NCBI GenBank assembly: GCA_945863875.1
Contig: CAMBBS010000020.1
Location: 18,687-82,686 of the forward strand
DNA: 64,000 nucleotides
From: Desulfopila aestuarii DSM 18488
Lineage (GTDB): Bacteria; Desulfobacterota; Desulfobulbia; Desulfobulbales; Desulfocapsaceae
Reading direction: 5' to 3'
The notes beneath the pieces were generated by a model. That model did not search any database. It was not told the origin of the DNA and was given only the letters and a program-made list of their open reading frames with translations. Positions 53,263-63,208 of the stretch are shown one piece after another. Numbering within the stretch: the first letter of the stretch is position 1; the number at the start of each line of letters is the position of its first letter. Position numbers and translations under genes: made by a program.

Positions 53263-53526
53263 ATGGATAATGTTGAGAAGCTGCGGGTTATGCTGCAACA
53301 CTGGATAGAGCACAATAAAGGACATGTCGAAGAATTTGAAAAATGGCGAAAAACCATGGCCGATGAGGGGCATACGTCCCTTGCTGACCATATCACCGAG
53401 GCGGTAAAGACCATGGCGTCGGTCAACGCTCAACTTGGCCAAGCCCTGCATGAGGCCGGTGGGCCGAAAGCTGATGTGGAAGAAGGGCACCATCACCACC
53501 ATGGACACCACCATCACCACCACTGA
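53263..53526 (+). CDS. Small helical protein with natural poly-histidine tail
   Basis: 87 residues. Residues 1-70 are predicted helical (LRVMLQHWIEHNKGHVEEFE, ITEAVKTMASVNAQLGQAL) and contain further His. The last 12 residues hold 11 His in two runs of five and six split by Gly. Such tails store or pass nickel (compare HypB and Hpn tails). GGAGAAG precedes the ATG. Next to cooT and near CODH genes, a nickel reservoir or chaperone is the best guess. Confidence 0.82.
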   Translation: MDNVEKLRVMLQHWIEHNKGHVEEFEKWRKTMADEGHTSLADHITEAVKTMASVNAQLGQALHEAGGPKADVEEGHHHHHGHHHHHH

Positions 53527-53550
53527 TGGTGATGGCTCCGGCTGGAAAAA

Positions 53551-53592
53551 AAAAGCGGAGGAAACGCAATAGTCGTTTCCTCCGCTTTTTCG
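53551..53592. terminator. Terminator of the hdrA2-to-poly-His operon
   Basis: GCGGAGGAAACG pairs with CGTTTCCTCCGC, preceded by nine A and followed by TTTTT, so it can serve both this operon and convergent folD. Confidence 0.92.
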
Positions 53593-53633
53593 TTTAATGG
53601 AGCTGTGTAGAACAGACCAATTGGAAGTTGAAG

Positions 53634-54527
53634 TTATATCCCCATGCTCTTCTTGGCCGAGGTGAGGGTATTCTTCATCAACATGGCTATGGTCATCGGG
53701 CCGACACCACCGGGAACGGGGGTTATTTTTCCGGCGATTTCTTTGGCTTTTTCGAAGTCGACATCACCTTTTAAAATGGCCTTGCCTGTTTTTTCATTCA
53801 TCCCCACACGGTTGACGCCGACATCGATAACGGTGGCACCCGGCTTGATCCATTCCGGCTTAACCAGATCCGGAACACCGGCTGCAACGATAAGGATGTC
53901 TGCCCGTTTGCAATGACTGGCCAGATCCTTGGTGCGGGTGTGCACGATGGTCACCGTCGAGTTGGCTCCGACCCCTTTCTGGGCCATCATCATGGCGATT
54001 GGTTTACCGACAATATTCGAGCGTCCGACGACAACGACTTCCGCTCCCGATGTTTCGGTGCCGGAACGAACAATCATTTCCTGGATGCCGGCCGGGGTGC
54101 AGGGCAGAAAACGTACCGCCTCTCCACCGATCATCAGGCGGCCGACATTAACCGGATGGAAAGCATCGACATCCTTGTCCGGGTCAATGGCGTTGAGAAC
54201 CTTTTTGTCATCAATATGCTTTGGTAAGGGCAATTGAACGAGGATCCCGTGAATGGCCGGATCGTTGTTGTATTTGTCGATTAAGGCAAGCAGATCCGCC
54301 TCGGAAATATCCACCGGCTGGTCGTCCTGGATCTCGTGGAAACCAACACTGAGGGCTGTTTTCACTTTAAGGGTGACATAACTGATCGATGCGGGACTAC
54401 TGCCGACGAGGATGGTGACGAGGCCCGGCACCTTGCCGTATTTGGCTTTCATCTCGGCCACTTCCTGCGTAATCTCTGCGAGGATTTCTTTGCGTATTTC
54501 AGTACCACTAATAATTTCAGCAGTCAT
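53634..54527 (-). CDS. folD: Bifunctional methylene-THF dehydrogenase / methenyl-THF cyclohydrolase
   Basis: 297 residues with the FolD signatures VGSSPASISYVTLK (Lys of the active site), QLPLPKHID, VVVVGRSNIVGKPIA for NAD(P) binding, and PVPGGVGPMTIAMLMKNT. It interconverts formyl-, methenyl- and methylene-THF, the middle steps of the methyl branch. No separate cyclohydrolase (fchA) is in the window, so FolD must cover both reactions. AAGGAG before the ATG; 116 bases downstream of fhs on the same strand. Confidence 0.96.
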   Translation of the reverse strand: MTAEIISGTEIRKEILAEITQEVAEMKAKYGKVPGLVTILVGSSPASISYVTLKVKTALSVGFHEIQDDQPVDISEADLLALIDKYNNDPAIHGILVQLPLPKHIDDKKVLNAIDPDKDVDAFHPVNVGRLMIGGEAVRFLPCTPAGIQEMIVRSGTETSGAEVVVVGRSNIVGKPIAMMMAQKGVGANSTVTIVHTRTKDLASHCKRADILIVAAGVPDLVKPEWIKPGATVIDVGVNRVGMNEKTGKAILKGDVDFEKAKEIAGKITPVPGGVGPMTIAMLMKNTLTSAKKSMGI

Positions 54528-54643
54528 TGTTTTACTCCTTGTAGAATGTCGAGTTTGGGCACTTCTGGTGGGTTAAAGTACTGGATCAGAAGAACGTAGG
54601 GACGACACGCGCCTTGCTGATCCAGCAGTTCTCAATGAAAAAC

Positions 54644-56419
54644 CTAGAAAACACCTTCAACTTTACCGGTTTCAACATCGACATCAACCCGCTTGAAGGC
54701 AGGATTTGAACTGGTGCCAGGCATGAGGCTGATTGTTCCGGCCACAGGTACGATGAAACCCGCTCCACCGTAGGTCAAAACTTCACGAATGGTCAGGCGC
54801 CAGTTAACGGGCACACCCTTCAGAGTGGGGTTGTCAGACAACGACAGGTGCGTTTTTACCATACACATCCCCATCTTGGAGAGTACCGGATCTTTCTGGA
54901 TTCTGGCAATCGCTTTGTTGGCGTCTGCCGAATAGTCAACCCCGTCTGCCCCATATACTTCCTTGGCGATAAGCTCGATTCTCTCTTTGATCGGCATATC
55001 AAGTTCATAGAGGAATTTGAAATCGTTCTTGTCTTCGCATGCCTCGACCACGGTCTTGGCGAACTCGATGGCACCGTCACCACCTTTCTCCCAATGCCTG
55101 GACAGGGCGACACGGGCACCTTCGGCTTCGCACAGCTCGCGAACCTTGGCGATTTCCGCATCGGTATCGGTGTAGAATGCGTTGATACAGACAACCGGGG
55201 CGATGCCTGCCTTTCTGACGTTTCTGATGTGGTGAATGAGGTTGGCACAGCCATCGGCTACCCAGCCCACGTTTTCAGTGCTATATTCTACGGGCATCGC
55301 CTTGCCGGGAACCGGAACAGGTGCGCCACCGTGGCATTTGAGTGCTCTGATGGTCGCAACGACAACCGCACAATCCGGCTTAAGACCGGAATAACGGCAT
55401 TTAAGGTTCCAGAATTTCTCGAAACCGATATCGGCGCCAAAGCCTGATTCGGTGACGTGGTAGTCGGCCAGTTTCAGACCAATGCGGTCGGCGATGATGG
55501 AACTCTGGCCAATAGCGATATTGGCGAATGGACCGGCGTGAACGATAACCGGCTGTCCTTCGATGGTCTGCATCAGGGATGGGTTCAAAGCATCAACCAT
55601 CCATGCGGTCATGGCGCCGGCAACCTGGAGGTCTTCGGTGGTGACAGGTTTACCTTTTTTGTTGTAGGCCACAACTATCTTGCCCATTCTTTCCCGCATA
55701 TCCTTCAGATCTCTGGCGATAGCAAGAATAGCCATGACCTCGGAAGATACGGCAATACCGAACTTTGATTTCATCATGAAACCATCGGATTTACCATTCA
55801 CGCCGTCAATACCGATGATGATGTTTCGCAGTGACTGGCAGCAGAAATCCATGATCCAACCCATTTCGACGTTGGTCGGGTCGATATCAAGGCGCTTCAT
55901 GCCGGAAAGTCTTTCCAGTTGTTCATCGTCGTAGTTTCTCTCATGCTGCAGGCGAGAGGTCAGGGCTACCATGGCCAGGTTGTGGGCGTTCATGATGGCG
56001 TTGATATCACCGGTGAACCCCAGGGAAAAAGGAGTGAGCGGAATGCATTGAGCGAGTCCACCACCGGCCGCCGATCCCTTGATGTTCATGGTCGGGCCGC
56101 CGGATGGCTGACGAATAGCCGCACAAACACTTTTGCCTATCTTGCCGAGACCTTGAACGAGGCCCATGGAAGAGGTGGATTTGCCTTCACCGAGCGGGGT
56201 CGGGGTGATTGCCGTAACATCAATATACTTGCCATCTGGTTTGTCTTTCAAGCGATCCAGGACTTTACGGAAATCGATTTTCGCAATGTAGTGACCCTGA
56301 GGGAGAAGTTCTTCCTTGGTCAGTCCAAGCTTTTCGCCGATCTCATAGATCGTCAACATCGTTTTTTCTGCGTCCTGCGCAATCTCCCAATCTGCATGTT
56401 TGGTAGGATCTAAGACCAT
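54644..56419 (-). CDS. fhs: Formate-tetrahydrofolate ligase
   Basis: 591 residues. P-loop [14 protein letters not shown] (about 72-85), [31 protein letters not shown] and the C-terminal [13 protein letters not shown] are those of 10-formyl-THF synthetase. It uses ATP to join formate and THF, the entry of formate into the methyl branch, or makes ATP in the reverse direction. AAAGGAG precedes the ATG. Length is slightly over the usual 555-560, within the range for long members. Confidence 0.96.
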   Translation of the reverse strand: MVLDPTKHADWEIAQDAEKTMLTIYEIGEKLGLTKEELLPQGHYIAKIDFRKVLDRLKDKPDGKYIDVTAITPTPLGEGKSTSSMGLVQGLGKIGKSVCAAIRQPSGGPTMNIKGSAAGGGLAQCIPLTPFSLGFTGDINAIMNAHNLAMVALTSRLQHERNYDDEQLERLSGMKRLDIDPTNVEMGWIMDFCCQSLRNIIIGIDGVNGKSDGFMMKSKFGIAVSSEVMAILAIARDLKDMRERMGKIVVAYNKKGKPVTTEDLQVAGAMTAWMVDALNPSLMQTIEGQPVIVHAGPFANIAIGQSSIIADRIGLKLADYHVTESGFGADIGFEKFWNLKCRYSGLKPDCAVVVATIRALKCHGGAPVPVPGKAMPVEYSTENVGWVADGCANLIHHIRNVRKAGIAPVVCINAFYTDTDAEIAKVRELCEAEGARVALSRHWEKGGDGAIEFAKTVVEACEDKNDFKFLYELDMPIKERIELIAKEVYGADGVDYSADANKAIARIQKDPVLSKMGMCMVKTHLSLSDNPTLKGVPVNWRLTIREVLTYGGAGFIVPVAGTISLMPGTSSNPAFKRVDVDVETGKVEGVF

Positions 56420-57044
56420 TGTTCACTCCTTTGTTAGATTGAGGCTCGAAATGAGCCAAGTTTAAAAAAAACGGCGTTTATAACGTGCGGTGAAGTCTTG
56501 AAACAACAAGTACTGCGAAGAAATTAAAAGGCCGGAATCGGTCATAAGTGCGGTGAGAAGAAATAAGACAAACGAACTGAATCATAGAATCTTTCCCCAG
56601 TAGAAAAAATCAAGTCTCTGGTGAACCACGGATGACTTGTGTAACTAATTCAACAATTGCCAACAGGTACCACAAAATTAGCCGATTATCAATCGGTTTT
56701 AACCGAAAGTGATCTGAAAAAATACAGCATTAATACAAGCCACTAGCAGTCTGCACGAGCGATTGTTTTCGCTAGGCTCCCGTCTCGAAGGCCTGGACCT
56801 TTTTTAAGGGCCCAGGCAGGCTGTTTTGGTTGTGCGAAGTGGACATAGTGTCTGGGTGTTTTCGTTGAGAGAAAAATGTGGTTGGGTCGTTTTACTTGAG
56901 GACTGGTCTAGTTGTCGGCCGCATGATACTGTAAGTGTGCTTTATTTGTTTTTTTGGCAAGGGTTGCAAGAAACAGGGCAGTGCAGCTATTCAAGGGCAG
57001 CGGCGGCTGTCTGCTGTTGTGCGTTTTGTCATAAATAGGCGGCG
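56420..57044. other. Intergenic region upstream of fhs
   Basis: About 625 bases between minus-strand fhs and the minus-strand acyl-CoA synthetase gene. The start of it should contain the fhs promoter, which I could not fix. A hairpin GCCTGG..CCTT/AAGG..CCAGGC at 56791-56816 lies in the middle. The open frame at 56826-57038 lacks any protein-like features and is not called. Confidence 0.45.
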
Positions 57045-59465
57045 CTATGTTTGGAATGCCCGCCGCATGATTCCTTCATCCTCTTGCCTCTGCTGTTGCA
57101 GGCGGTTGTGCATGTATTTTCCGAGAACACCGACAGCGATGTCAGCAGACCGGAATACCGGCAGACCATTATTCTGAAAGCCGTCGGCCATAGGATCATA
57201 CAATCTGCCGCTGTCGACAACGACGATCAGTGGCTTGGATGAGGCCCTATTGAGGGCGGATATTCGTTTAACTATGGAATTTTCAGATCCAAAGGTGTCG
57301 TCCCTCCTGGCCAATTCTTCCGGCAGGGTATGGAGAAGAGGGGTTAAGGGCACAATGGCGACGATAACGGCATCGGTGTTTTTGTCTTCAAGTAAGATGG
57401 CGATAACCTCCAGATAGATGTTTTCCGAGGCCATGGGTGTTATGTCCAGGGGGTTATGTACGCTGGTCAGACTTGCCAGACTGGCATCAGAGAGGATTAT
57501 GCGCAGCTTTTCCAGGGAGGCTTCGGTGAGTCCGGCCATTTCCAGGCGGTAGTCTTCCCCGAGAATGTTGTCGGCAATGCCCACCGCCTCATACCCTGCG
57601 TTGCTCACAGCGGCCAGCCGATTGCCGGAAATGGATTTATGATACAGTGTGCAGGAGAGGCGAAGTAATCCTTCAAATACGTTGAATGTCTCTGCTACCA
57701 TCGCGCCCGCCTGGCTGATGCAGGACTCGCAAACCATATAATCCCCGGCAATCGAGGCGGTATGTCCGGACAGGGCGTCCTTGCCTTCAGGGGTACGGCC
57801 GGCCTTATAGAAAATGACATCTTTTCCGCTCTGGACAGCATCCCTGACCCCCTGAGAGAAGCTGAGACCGTCAAGATCGGTAAACCCTTCCATATAAAAC
57901 GCCAGGGTCTGCAATTCTTTTATCTTCTTCAGAAAGTGCATGAAGTCTCCAGCTGTCAAATCGAGCTGGTTGCCGATGGAAATGGCGTAAGCGGGATCGA
58001 GAAAGGTCAGGGTACTCATCCTGGTAATCATGTAGGCACCGCTCTGGCTGACCAGTGCGGTGGTGCGCATAGAGGTTCCCCGGGTTTTAGGAAGTTTTGC
58101 ATCGGGGATAAACAGGGCGTCGTACCTGCCTGGTTGTGACAGGATGCCGAGGCTGTTGGCCCCGAGAAAGATTGGTGCCCGGGAAGATTTTTTTCGTGCC
58201 GCAAGGATTTTTTCCTGGATGTGCATGACGAGATGCTGCTGATCCTGTTGCTCTCCTAGGCCTCCGGAAATCAGGATGACGCTCTCTGCAAGACTATTTA
58301 GCAGGATTTCGTCGATCATAGCTGGAACCAGCGCCCCATTTACCGCCAAAATCACGAGATCGACTTTTTCTTTCAGGGCGTCCAGCTGCGGTATGGTGCT
58401 GATGCCGTCAATGGTATTGGCCTCGGGATGGATAAGGGTCAGGTTTTCTTTTAAAAAGCCGTTGGCCAGAATATTATCCAGGATGATGCGGCCGATGTTG
58501 ATCTTTTTCGTGGAAATTCCGACGATGCTTATCGTGGCCGGGTGGAGAAGCCTGTCGATTTTTTCAATCGGTCTCGTTGGCGGTAGCCGTTTGCCGGTGG
58601 AAAATTTGCATAGGCCATCAAGGGGCATCATCAGATAGTTACTGAAGGCAAAAGGGTTTACCTCAAGTTCTTCAATAACATAGGGCGAAAAACTGCTTGA
58701 GGGTGAAAACCGCCGTGCGACCTGTATAAGTGCTTCGAAACATTCAAGCAATTGATTATCGGTGACAATGCGTTTCTGGCCCCGGGTCAGGCCGGCGAGC
58801 TTTTTGTAGGAGATGGTTTGTTGGAAAAGATGTAAAAAGGTCTGACCATCGACCTGCTCGGTAGAAGCTGAAACAACCGCCTGGCCTTTTCTGAACCTCG
58901 CGGCGTATAATTCGGTGTCCCTGCCGCCCAGCCCAGCGCTGAGGATCATGCCGAATTCGCGGCTGTTGCGCAAACTGACCAGCAGTTCGTTGCCAAATTC
59001 TTCGGAATCCGGCGGCATATACTGGCAAAACAAATAGCCCTGTATGTCTGCGCTGATGGCGGCCTGCAGATCGTCTTCTGCCATCTTGCGATAGGGTGCG
59101 GGGGCCTGTTTGGGATGCCGAAGAATACTTTCAGCAAATTTTTCTGGAATTTCAAAACTCATGCGCCGGATGGTGGAGAGCACGTCTTCACCATTTTTGT
59201 CGGTAATCCTCACTCCCCCCACATCGCTTTTGTGCAGGATGTATTCAGAGACGATTTTTATGACCACCTTGTCACCGGGTAACCCCTGCAGTCTTGACAC
59301 GTCCAAGCGATCGTCTTTGCCAAGAAAATAAAATTGCGGCGGTGTTTCTCCGCCGATCAATTGAATAAACTGATAGACCTCCTGCTCGAAAAGGCAGTTT
59401 CGTCCTGCATGTGCTGCATTATCGAGCAGGTTGACAAGGCCAGGGTAGTCGATATGGGTTTGCAT
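57045..59465 (-). CDS. ADP-forming acyl-CoA synthetase, beta-alpha order fusion
   Basis: 806 residues. The N-terminal ~230 are an ATP-grasp domain (KIVSEYILHKSDVGGV) and the remainder is the CoA-binding/ligase part: Rossmann region (ISIVGISTKK, about 287), VSQSGAYMITRM and SIGNQLDLTAGDF, and GHTASIAGD, whose His is the phosphohistidine. ADP-forming acetyl-CoA synthetases usually have the CoA-binding part first; here it is second. The enzyme would make ATP from acetyl-CoA or a similar acyl-CoA, or activate the acid. It is a possible partner or alternative to acetate kinase. Confidence 0.82.
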   Translation of the reverse strand: MQTHIDYPGLVNLLDNAAHAGRNCLFEQEVYQFIQLIGGETPPQFYFLGKDDRLDVSRLQGLPGDKVVIKIVSEYILHKSDVGGVRITDKNGEDVLSTIRRMSFEIPEKFAESILRHPKQAPAPYRKMAEDDLQAAISADIQGYLFCQYMPPDSEEFGNELLVSLRNSREFGMILSAGLGGRDTELYAARFRKGQAVVSASTEQVDGQTFLHLFQQTISYKKLAGLTRGQKRIVTDNQLLECFEALIQVARRFSPSSSFSPYVIEELEVNPFAFSNYLMMPLDGLCKFSTGKRLPPTRPIEKIDRLLHPATISIVGISTKKINIGRIILDNILANGFLKENLTLIHPEANTIDGISTIPQLDALKEKVDLVILAVNGALVPAMIDEILLNSLAESVILISGGLGEQQDQQHLVMHIQEKILAARKKSSRAPIFLGANSLGILSQPGRYDALFIPDAKLPKTRGTSMRTTALVSQSGAYMITRMSTLTFLDPAYAISIGNQLDLTAGDFMHFLKKIKELQTLAFYMEGFTDLDGLSFSQGVRDAVQSGKDVIFYKAGRTPEGKDALSGHTASIAGDYMVCESCISQAGAMVAETFNVFEGLLRLSCTLYHKSISGNRLAAVSNAGYEAVGIADNILGEDYRLEMAGLTEASLEKLRIILSDASLASLTSVHNPLDITPMASENIYLEVIAILLEDKNTDAVIVAIVPLTPLLHTLPEELARRDDTFGSENSIVKRISALNRASSKPLIVVVDSGRLYDPMADGFQNNGLPVFRSADIAVGVLGKYMHNRLQQQRQEDEGIMRRAFQT

Positions 59466-59605
59466 GAAAACTCACGTATGTTTGGTATATGTGTACCAAG
59501 CAGTGAACCTGTCAGGTTGTTTCTTCCCATCCGCAGAGGTCTGACTGTTTTGGCGGGGTTCAGACCTCACTTGTCGAGATGGCCGCAGGTCGCCACGCAA
59601 CGAAA

Positions 59606-59664
59606 GAGTACCGGACAAGAGGCCATTGGCCGGTACTCGGTACTGTCTTTACGGAAAAAGACAG
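59606..59664 (-). terminator. Pair of hairpins downstream of the 151-aa gene
   Basis: GAGTACCGG/CCGGTACTC (59606-59614 with 59630-59638) and ACTGTCTTT/AAAAGACAGT (59640-59664) sit directly after the stop of the gene at 59665 on the minus strand. They probably end its transcript, although the T-tract lies inside the second stem. Confidence 0.5.
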
Positions 59665-60120
59665 TTAATGGGCCGTTTTCGGCGGAGCTTTTTCGGCTAC
59701 TTCCCCGGCGGGGAATTGTCTGATTTCTCCCTCAAGAGTGATGACCGTCCAGTTGCCGTTCTCGTCACATGCCTTGATCAGGCATTCCAGCGGTTCGCCG
59801 TTTTGTAAAGCCAGTGCGCATTCTTCATTGATATTTCGGTTGACAATTGCTTGGAACGGACTGCCCGCCGCAATTTTTTTGAATTTGTCAACTGCGACTT
59901 CAAACACAAGTATCCTTTCGTACTCAGCAGGATCAAGTTCGCGTAATTTCTGCCGCAGCGTATCGATCTCTTTTTTCCTTGCAGCAATGAGGCCTATCAC
60001 TTTTTCTATTTCTGCTTTCTTGGCTGAGGGGATGGAAAAGAGGATCTGTCTTTGTATATCAAGATCTGCTTCAATGTAGTTAATTTTTTTCAGAAGAGCC
60101 TGGGTTTTGGGGTGTGTCAT
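59665..60120 (-). CDS. Hypothetical 151-residue protein with coiled-coil N-terminus
   Basis: Not recognised. The first ~75 residues are helical and charged (SAKKAEIEKVIGLIAARKKE) and likely form a coiled coil. The second half is a beta-rich domain (PFQAIVNRNINEECALALQN, NWTVITLEGEIRQF) ending in an Ala/Pro-rich tail. No membrane or export signal and no metal motif. It stands between asd and the acyl-CoA synthetase gene, all on the minus strand but with gaps, so operon membership is open. Confidence 0.6.
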   Translation of the reverse strand: MTHPKTQALLKKINYIEADLDIQRQILFSIPSAKKAEIEKVIGLIAARKKEIDTLRQKLRELDPAEYERILVFEVAVDKFKKIAAGSPFQAIVNRNINEECALALQNGEPLECLIKACDENGNWTVITLEGEIRQFPAGEVAEKAPPKTAH

Positions 60121-60308
60121 CTTTGATGTCCGGGGGTAAAGGAAAAACCCTAAAAAAGGTGATTGGGTTACGATTGGTTACATTATACACTGTCGGGCAG
60201 AAGGGTGGAGGCAGGTCCCTGAAGGGAGCAAGAATATTGACAGAGCAAAGGCAATAATTACTTCGCTGCAGATTGGGGCACCTTTTCCTCGTTTGCTGGG
60301 ATGAGAGG

Positions 60309-60357
60309 ATCGACCATCGGGACGTCCTTTTTTAAAAAAATCGTCCCGATGGTCGAT
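60309..60357. terminator. Large inverted repeat downstream of asd
   Basis: ATCGACCATCGGGACG (60309-60324) and CGTCCCGATGGTCGAT (60342-60357) make a perfect 16-bp stem, with T and A runs in the loop that can pair further. It is probably the terminator of asd on the minus strand. Confidence 0.7.
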
Positions 60358-60382
60358 TGTTTTCGAACGCCGTGCCGGAAAA

Positions 60383-61501
60383 TTATTTAAGGTGGCTGCA
60401 GACAATCTTCAATACTCGTCGAACCGGTTCGGCAGCGCCCCAGAGCAGCTGGTCGCCGACAGTAAAAGCCGTCAAATATTCCGGACCAATATTCATTTTG
60501 TGGATTCGGCCGATTGGAACGGTAAGTGTTCCGGATACTTTTACCGGAGTCAATTCCCGGGAACTTATCTGCCTGTCGTTGGGGATGACACGAACCCACT
60601 CATTATGGTCGGCGATGATCTTCTCGATTTCTTCGACACTGACATCTCTTTTCAGTTTGATGGTCAGCCCCTGGGAGTGGCAACGCATGGCGCCGATTCG
60701 CACACAGAGCCCATCGATCGGGATGATCCGGTCAGCACTGTTACCGAGGATTTTATTGGTCTCTGCGATTCCTTTCCACTCTTCCTTGGATTGGCCACCG
60801 GCCACCGGTACATCGATCCATGGGATAAGACTGGCGGCCAGAGGAACGCCCCAATTGTCCATTGCAAGGGAGCCGTCGTTCAGTTTGCCGGTGATTTTCT
60901 TGTCGATATCCAAAATAGCCGAAGATGGATCGGCCAGAAGCTCATGAACCTCTCCGTGAAGCTGCCCCATCTGGGAGATGAGTTCACGCATGTTCTTTGC
61001 ACCGGCGCCGCTTGCCGCCTGGTAGGTCATTGAGCTGACCCATTCAACCAGATCTTTTTCAAAGAGGCCGCCAAGTGCCATCATCATAAGGGACACGGTG
61101 CAGTTACCACCGATATAGTTTTTGATGCCTTTCTCAAGTCCTGCATCAATGACCGACCGGTTTACCGGATCAAGGACAATGATTGCATCGTCCTGCATCC
61201 TAAGCGTAGATGCCGCGTCAATCCAAAAGCCGTCCCAGCCGGCGCGGAGGGACTCATAGACCTTGGTTGTGTATCCTCCGCCCTGGCACGACAGGATGAT
61301 ATCCATTTCGGCCAGTCGGCTTATATTCATGGCATCCTCTAGAGCCGTCGAGCCGCCACCGACATCCGGTCCGGCCTGACCTGCCTGAGATGTGGTGAAA
61401 AATACCGGCTCAAAGCCTTGGAAATCGTTCTCCTGTAACATCCTGTCCATGAGAACAGAACCAACCATTCCTCGCCAACCGATAAAACCTACCTTGAGCA
61501 T
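60383..61501 (-). CDS. asd: Aspartate-semialdehyde dehydrogenase
   Basis: 372 residues from the ATG at 61501 (GGAG six to seven bases upstream); an ATG four codons earlier is also in frame. The start [19 protein letters not shown] matches the gammaproteobacterial-type Asd, the catalytic Cys lies in [15 protein letters not shown] (about 130) and the substrate-binding region includes [14 protein letters not shown]. It makes aspartate semialdehyde for lysine, threonine and methionine and for peptidoglycan precursors. Not part of the C1 pathway. Confidence 0.95.
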   Translation of the reverse strand: MLKVGFIGWRGMVGSVLMDRMLQENDFQGFEPVFFTTSQAGQAGPDVGGGSTALEDAMNISRLAEMDIILSCQGGGYTTKVYESLRAGWDGFWIDAASTLRMQDDAIIVLDPVNRSVIDAGLEKGIKNYIGGNCTVSLMMMALGGLFEKDLVEWVSSMTYQAASGAGAKNMRELISQMGQLHGEVHELLADPSSAILDIDKKITGKLNDGSLAMDNWGVPLAASLIPWIDVPVAGGQSKEEWKGIAETNKILGNSADRIIPIDGLCVRIGAMRCHSQGLTIKLKRDVSVEEIEKIIADHNEWVRVIPNDRQISSRELTPVKVSGTLTVPIGRIHKMNIGPEYLTAFTVGDQLLWGAAEPVRRVLKIVCSHLK

Positions 61502-61649
61502 TGCAGACTCCATGAGTATAATTGTGTGTATTTTTTCCTAATTTTGAGAAGAGTACCTCAAATTAGAGTAATAGAACTGAAGCGGTTAAATATACCTAAA
61601 ATATCTGAGAAATGCGCGGGAAAAAAGAGTGAGAAAATGCTACAACCAG

Positions 61650-62177
61650 TCACCTTGATTTGGCGGCAGAGGAAAAAAGAGAGGAGCCGACGATAAAAGA
61701 TCCGATAAGAATATATATATCGGCGAGATTGAAAATACCCGTCCGAAAATTGCCGATGCCAAGACTTAAAAAATCGGTGACGCCGCCATTATGAAGCAGC
61801 CTGTCCAAAAGATTGCTTATGCCACCGCCGGTAACGAAGACCAGCGGTATATTGTAACGGATGGTATTTTTTTTGGGATAAAAAAGGTAAGCAAGACAGC
61901 CAAGAAGAAGAAAGGATACACAGATATTAAGGAAAAAAAATCGGACATTCTCTGGGAAGCTATTCACTATTCCCAGGAAACCACCGTGGTTTTCGACAAG
62001 AGATACTTTGAAAAAATTGTTCAAAAAGGATATTTCATCAGCGGTTGGCGAATATTTTACAGCAAGAAACTTCGTGTACTGGTCGGTGGCAATGGTGACA
62101 GCAAGCAGTGTTACCGAGCGAAAAACACTTCCCTGTCCACAGCTCTTTTTTAATGGAAAGAGAGACATTTTTTGCAT
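61650..62177 (-). CDS. lspA: Lipoprotein signal peptidase II
   Basis: 175 residues with four predicted membrane helices and the LspA motifs VENHGGFLGI, GGGISNLLDRLLH and VTDFLSLGIGNFRTGIFNLADIYI, in which the Asp of NLLDR and of NLAD are the catalytic pair. It cleaves prolipoprotein signal peptides in the inner membrane. The family usually has N(x)GxxxG in place of ENHGGFLG, and the protein has an extended basic N-terminus. The start could also be the ATG three codons later. It stands as a single gene. Confidence 0.85.
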   Translation of the reverse strand: MQKMSLFPLKKSCGQGSVFRSVTLLAVTIATDQYTKFLAVKYSPTADEISFLNNFFKVSLVENHGGFLGIVNSFPENVRFFFLNICVSFLLLGCLAYLFYPKKNTIRYNIPLVFVTGGGISNLLDRLLHNGGVTDFLSLGIGNFRTGIFNLADIYILIGSFIVGSSLFSSAAKSR

Positions 62178-62440
62178 AGGGGAAAAAAGGGGAGGGACGG
62201 TTGATGTCGCCGATGGTTATCCTTTTACTTCTTCTCTAAAAGATATATTTGCCTGCCGGCTAATTATTGGCAGTTGTGAGTTGAATGTCAACACTCTTTC
62301 ATCTTTATCATGACTGTGCGTGTTAATAAAGTTGAAGCTGAATAGAGAGTTGGCTAGAGTGATGTGTGGGTAAACGTTTACCCCGGCGTTATGTAAAGGA
62401 TTTTTTAAGAATCTTTTCGAGCAGCAGGCAGGAGAATTAC

Positions 62441-63199
62441 ATGATAAAGATCGGTATTATAGGTGGATCGGGACTTGACGATCCTGATATTTTGCAGGAA
62501 CCACAGCTTGTCGAGGTCGATACGAAGTTTGGTCAGCCATCGTCTGCACTGATGATCGGCAAGATTGCTGGGGTGGAGACGGTAATTTTGGCACGGCATG
62601 GACGCCGGCATCAGTATAGTCCGACCCAGGTGAATAACCGGGCGAATATTATGGCTCTGAAACAGCTCGGGGTAAGCCATATCATCGCGACGACGGCCTG
62701 TGGCAGCCTCAGGGCAGAAATTGACCGAGGCCATCTCGTTATTCTTGATCAGTTTCTTGATTTCACCCGTTTTAGAAAGAATACCTTTTTTGATTCCTTT
62801 GACAAGGGTATTCGCCATGCATCGATGGCCTATCCTTTTGATGGGGTGCTGCGTCGGACTTTGTATGAGGTTGGGCTGGCGCTTGGCTTGACACTGCACC
62901 CTGATGGATGTGTTGTTACCATTGAAGGTCCGCGTTTTTCAACTGTTGCCGAATCAAAAATGTTTCGTCTCTGGGGGGCGGATGTTATAAACATGTCGAC
63001 GGCTCCCGAGGCCATGCTTGCCCAAGAGTTAGAGATTCCCTATGCCGCCGTGGCAATGGCGACAGATTACGATTGTTGGAAGGTTGATGAGGAACCTGTC
63101 AGCTGGAACGAGATTCTCGAAGTTTTTCAGAAAAATACAGATAATGTCAAACAGCTGCTTGTGAAAGTCATAGAAAAATTAAATAAAGAGAGCGAATAG
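62441..63199 (+). CDS. mtnP: S-methyl-5'-thioadenosine phosphorylase / purine-nucleoside phosphorylase family
   Basis: 252 residues with GIIGGSGL at the start, ARHGRRHQYSP..VNNRANI, EGPRFSTVAESKMFR and DVINMSTAPEAMLA. The enzyme splits methylthioadenosine with phosphate; closely related members act on inosine or guanosine, so substrate is not certain. The ATG at 62441 has AGGAGA seven bases upstream, better than an earlier in-frame start at 62366. It is nine bases before apt, so the adenine it releases would be salvaged by the next gene's product. Confidence 0.88.
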   Translation: MIKIGIIGGSGLDDPDILQEPQLVEVDTKFGQPSSALMIGKIAGVETVILARHGRRHQYSPTQVNNRANIMALKQLGVSHIIATTACGSLRAEIDRGHLVILDQFLDFTRFRKNTFFDSFDKGIRHASMAYPFDGVLRRTLYEVGLALGLTLHPDGCVVTIEGPRFSTVAESKMFRLWGADVINMSTAPEAMLAQELEIPYAAVAMATDYDCWKVDEEPVSWNEILEVFQKNTDNVKQLLVKVIEKLNKESE

Positions 63200-63208
63200 A
63201 GGGGACAC

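Noticed and set aside
53484..53526. Poly-His tail as a cloning tag or vector contamination
   Set aside because: The run is interrupted by Gly, has mixed CAC/CAT codons, belongs to a native-looking small gene and lies next to cooT.
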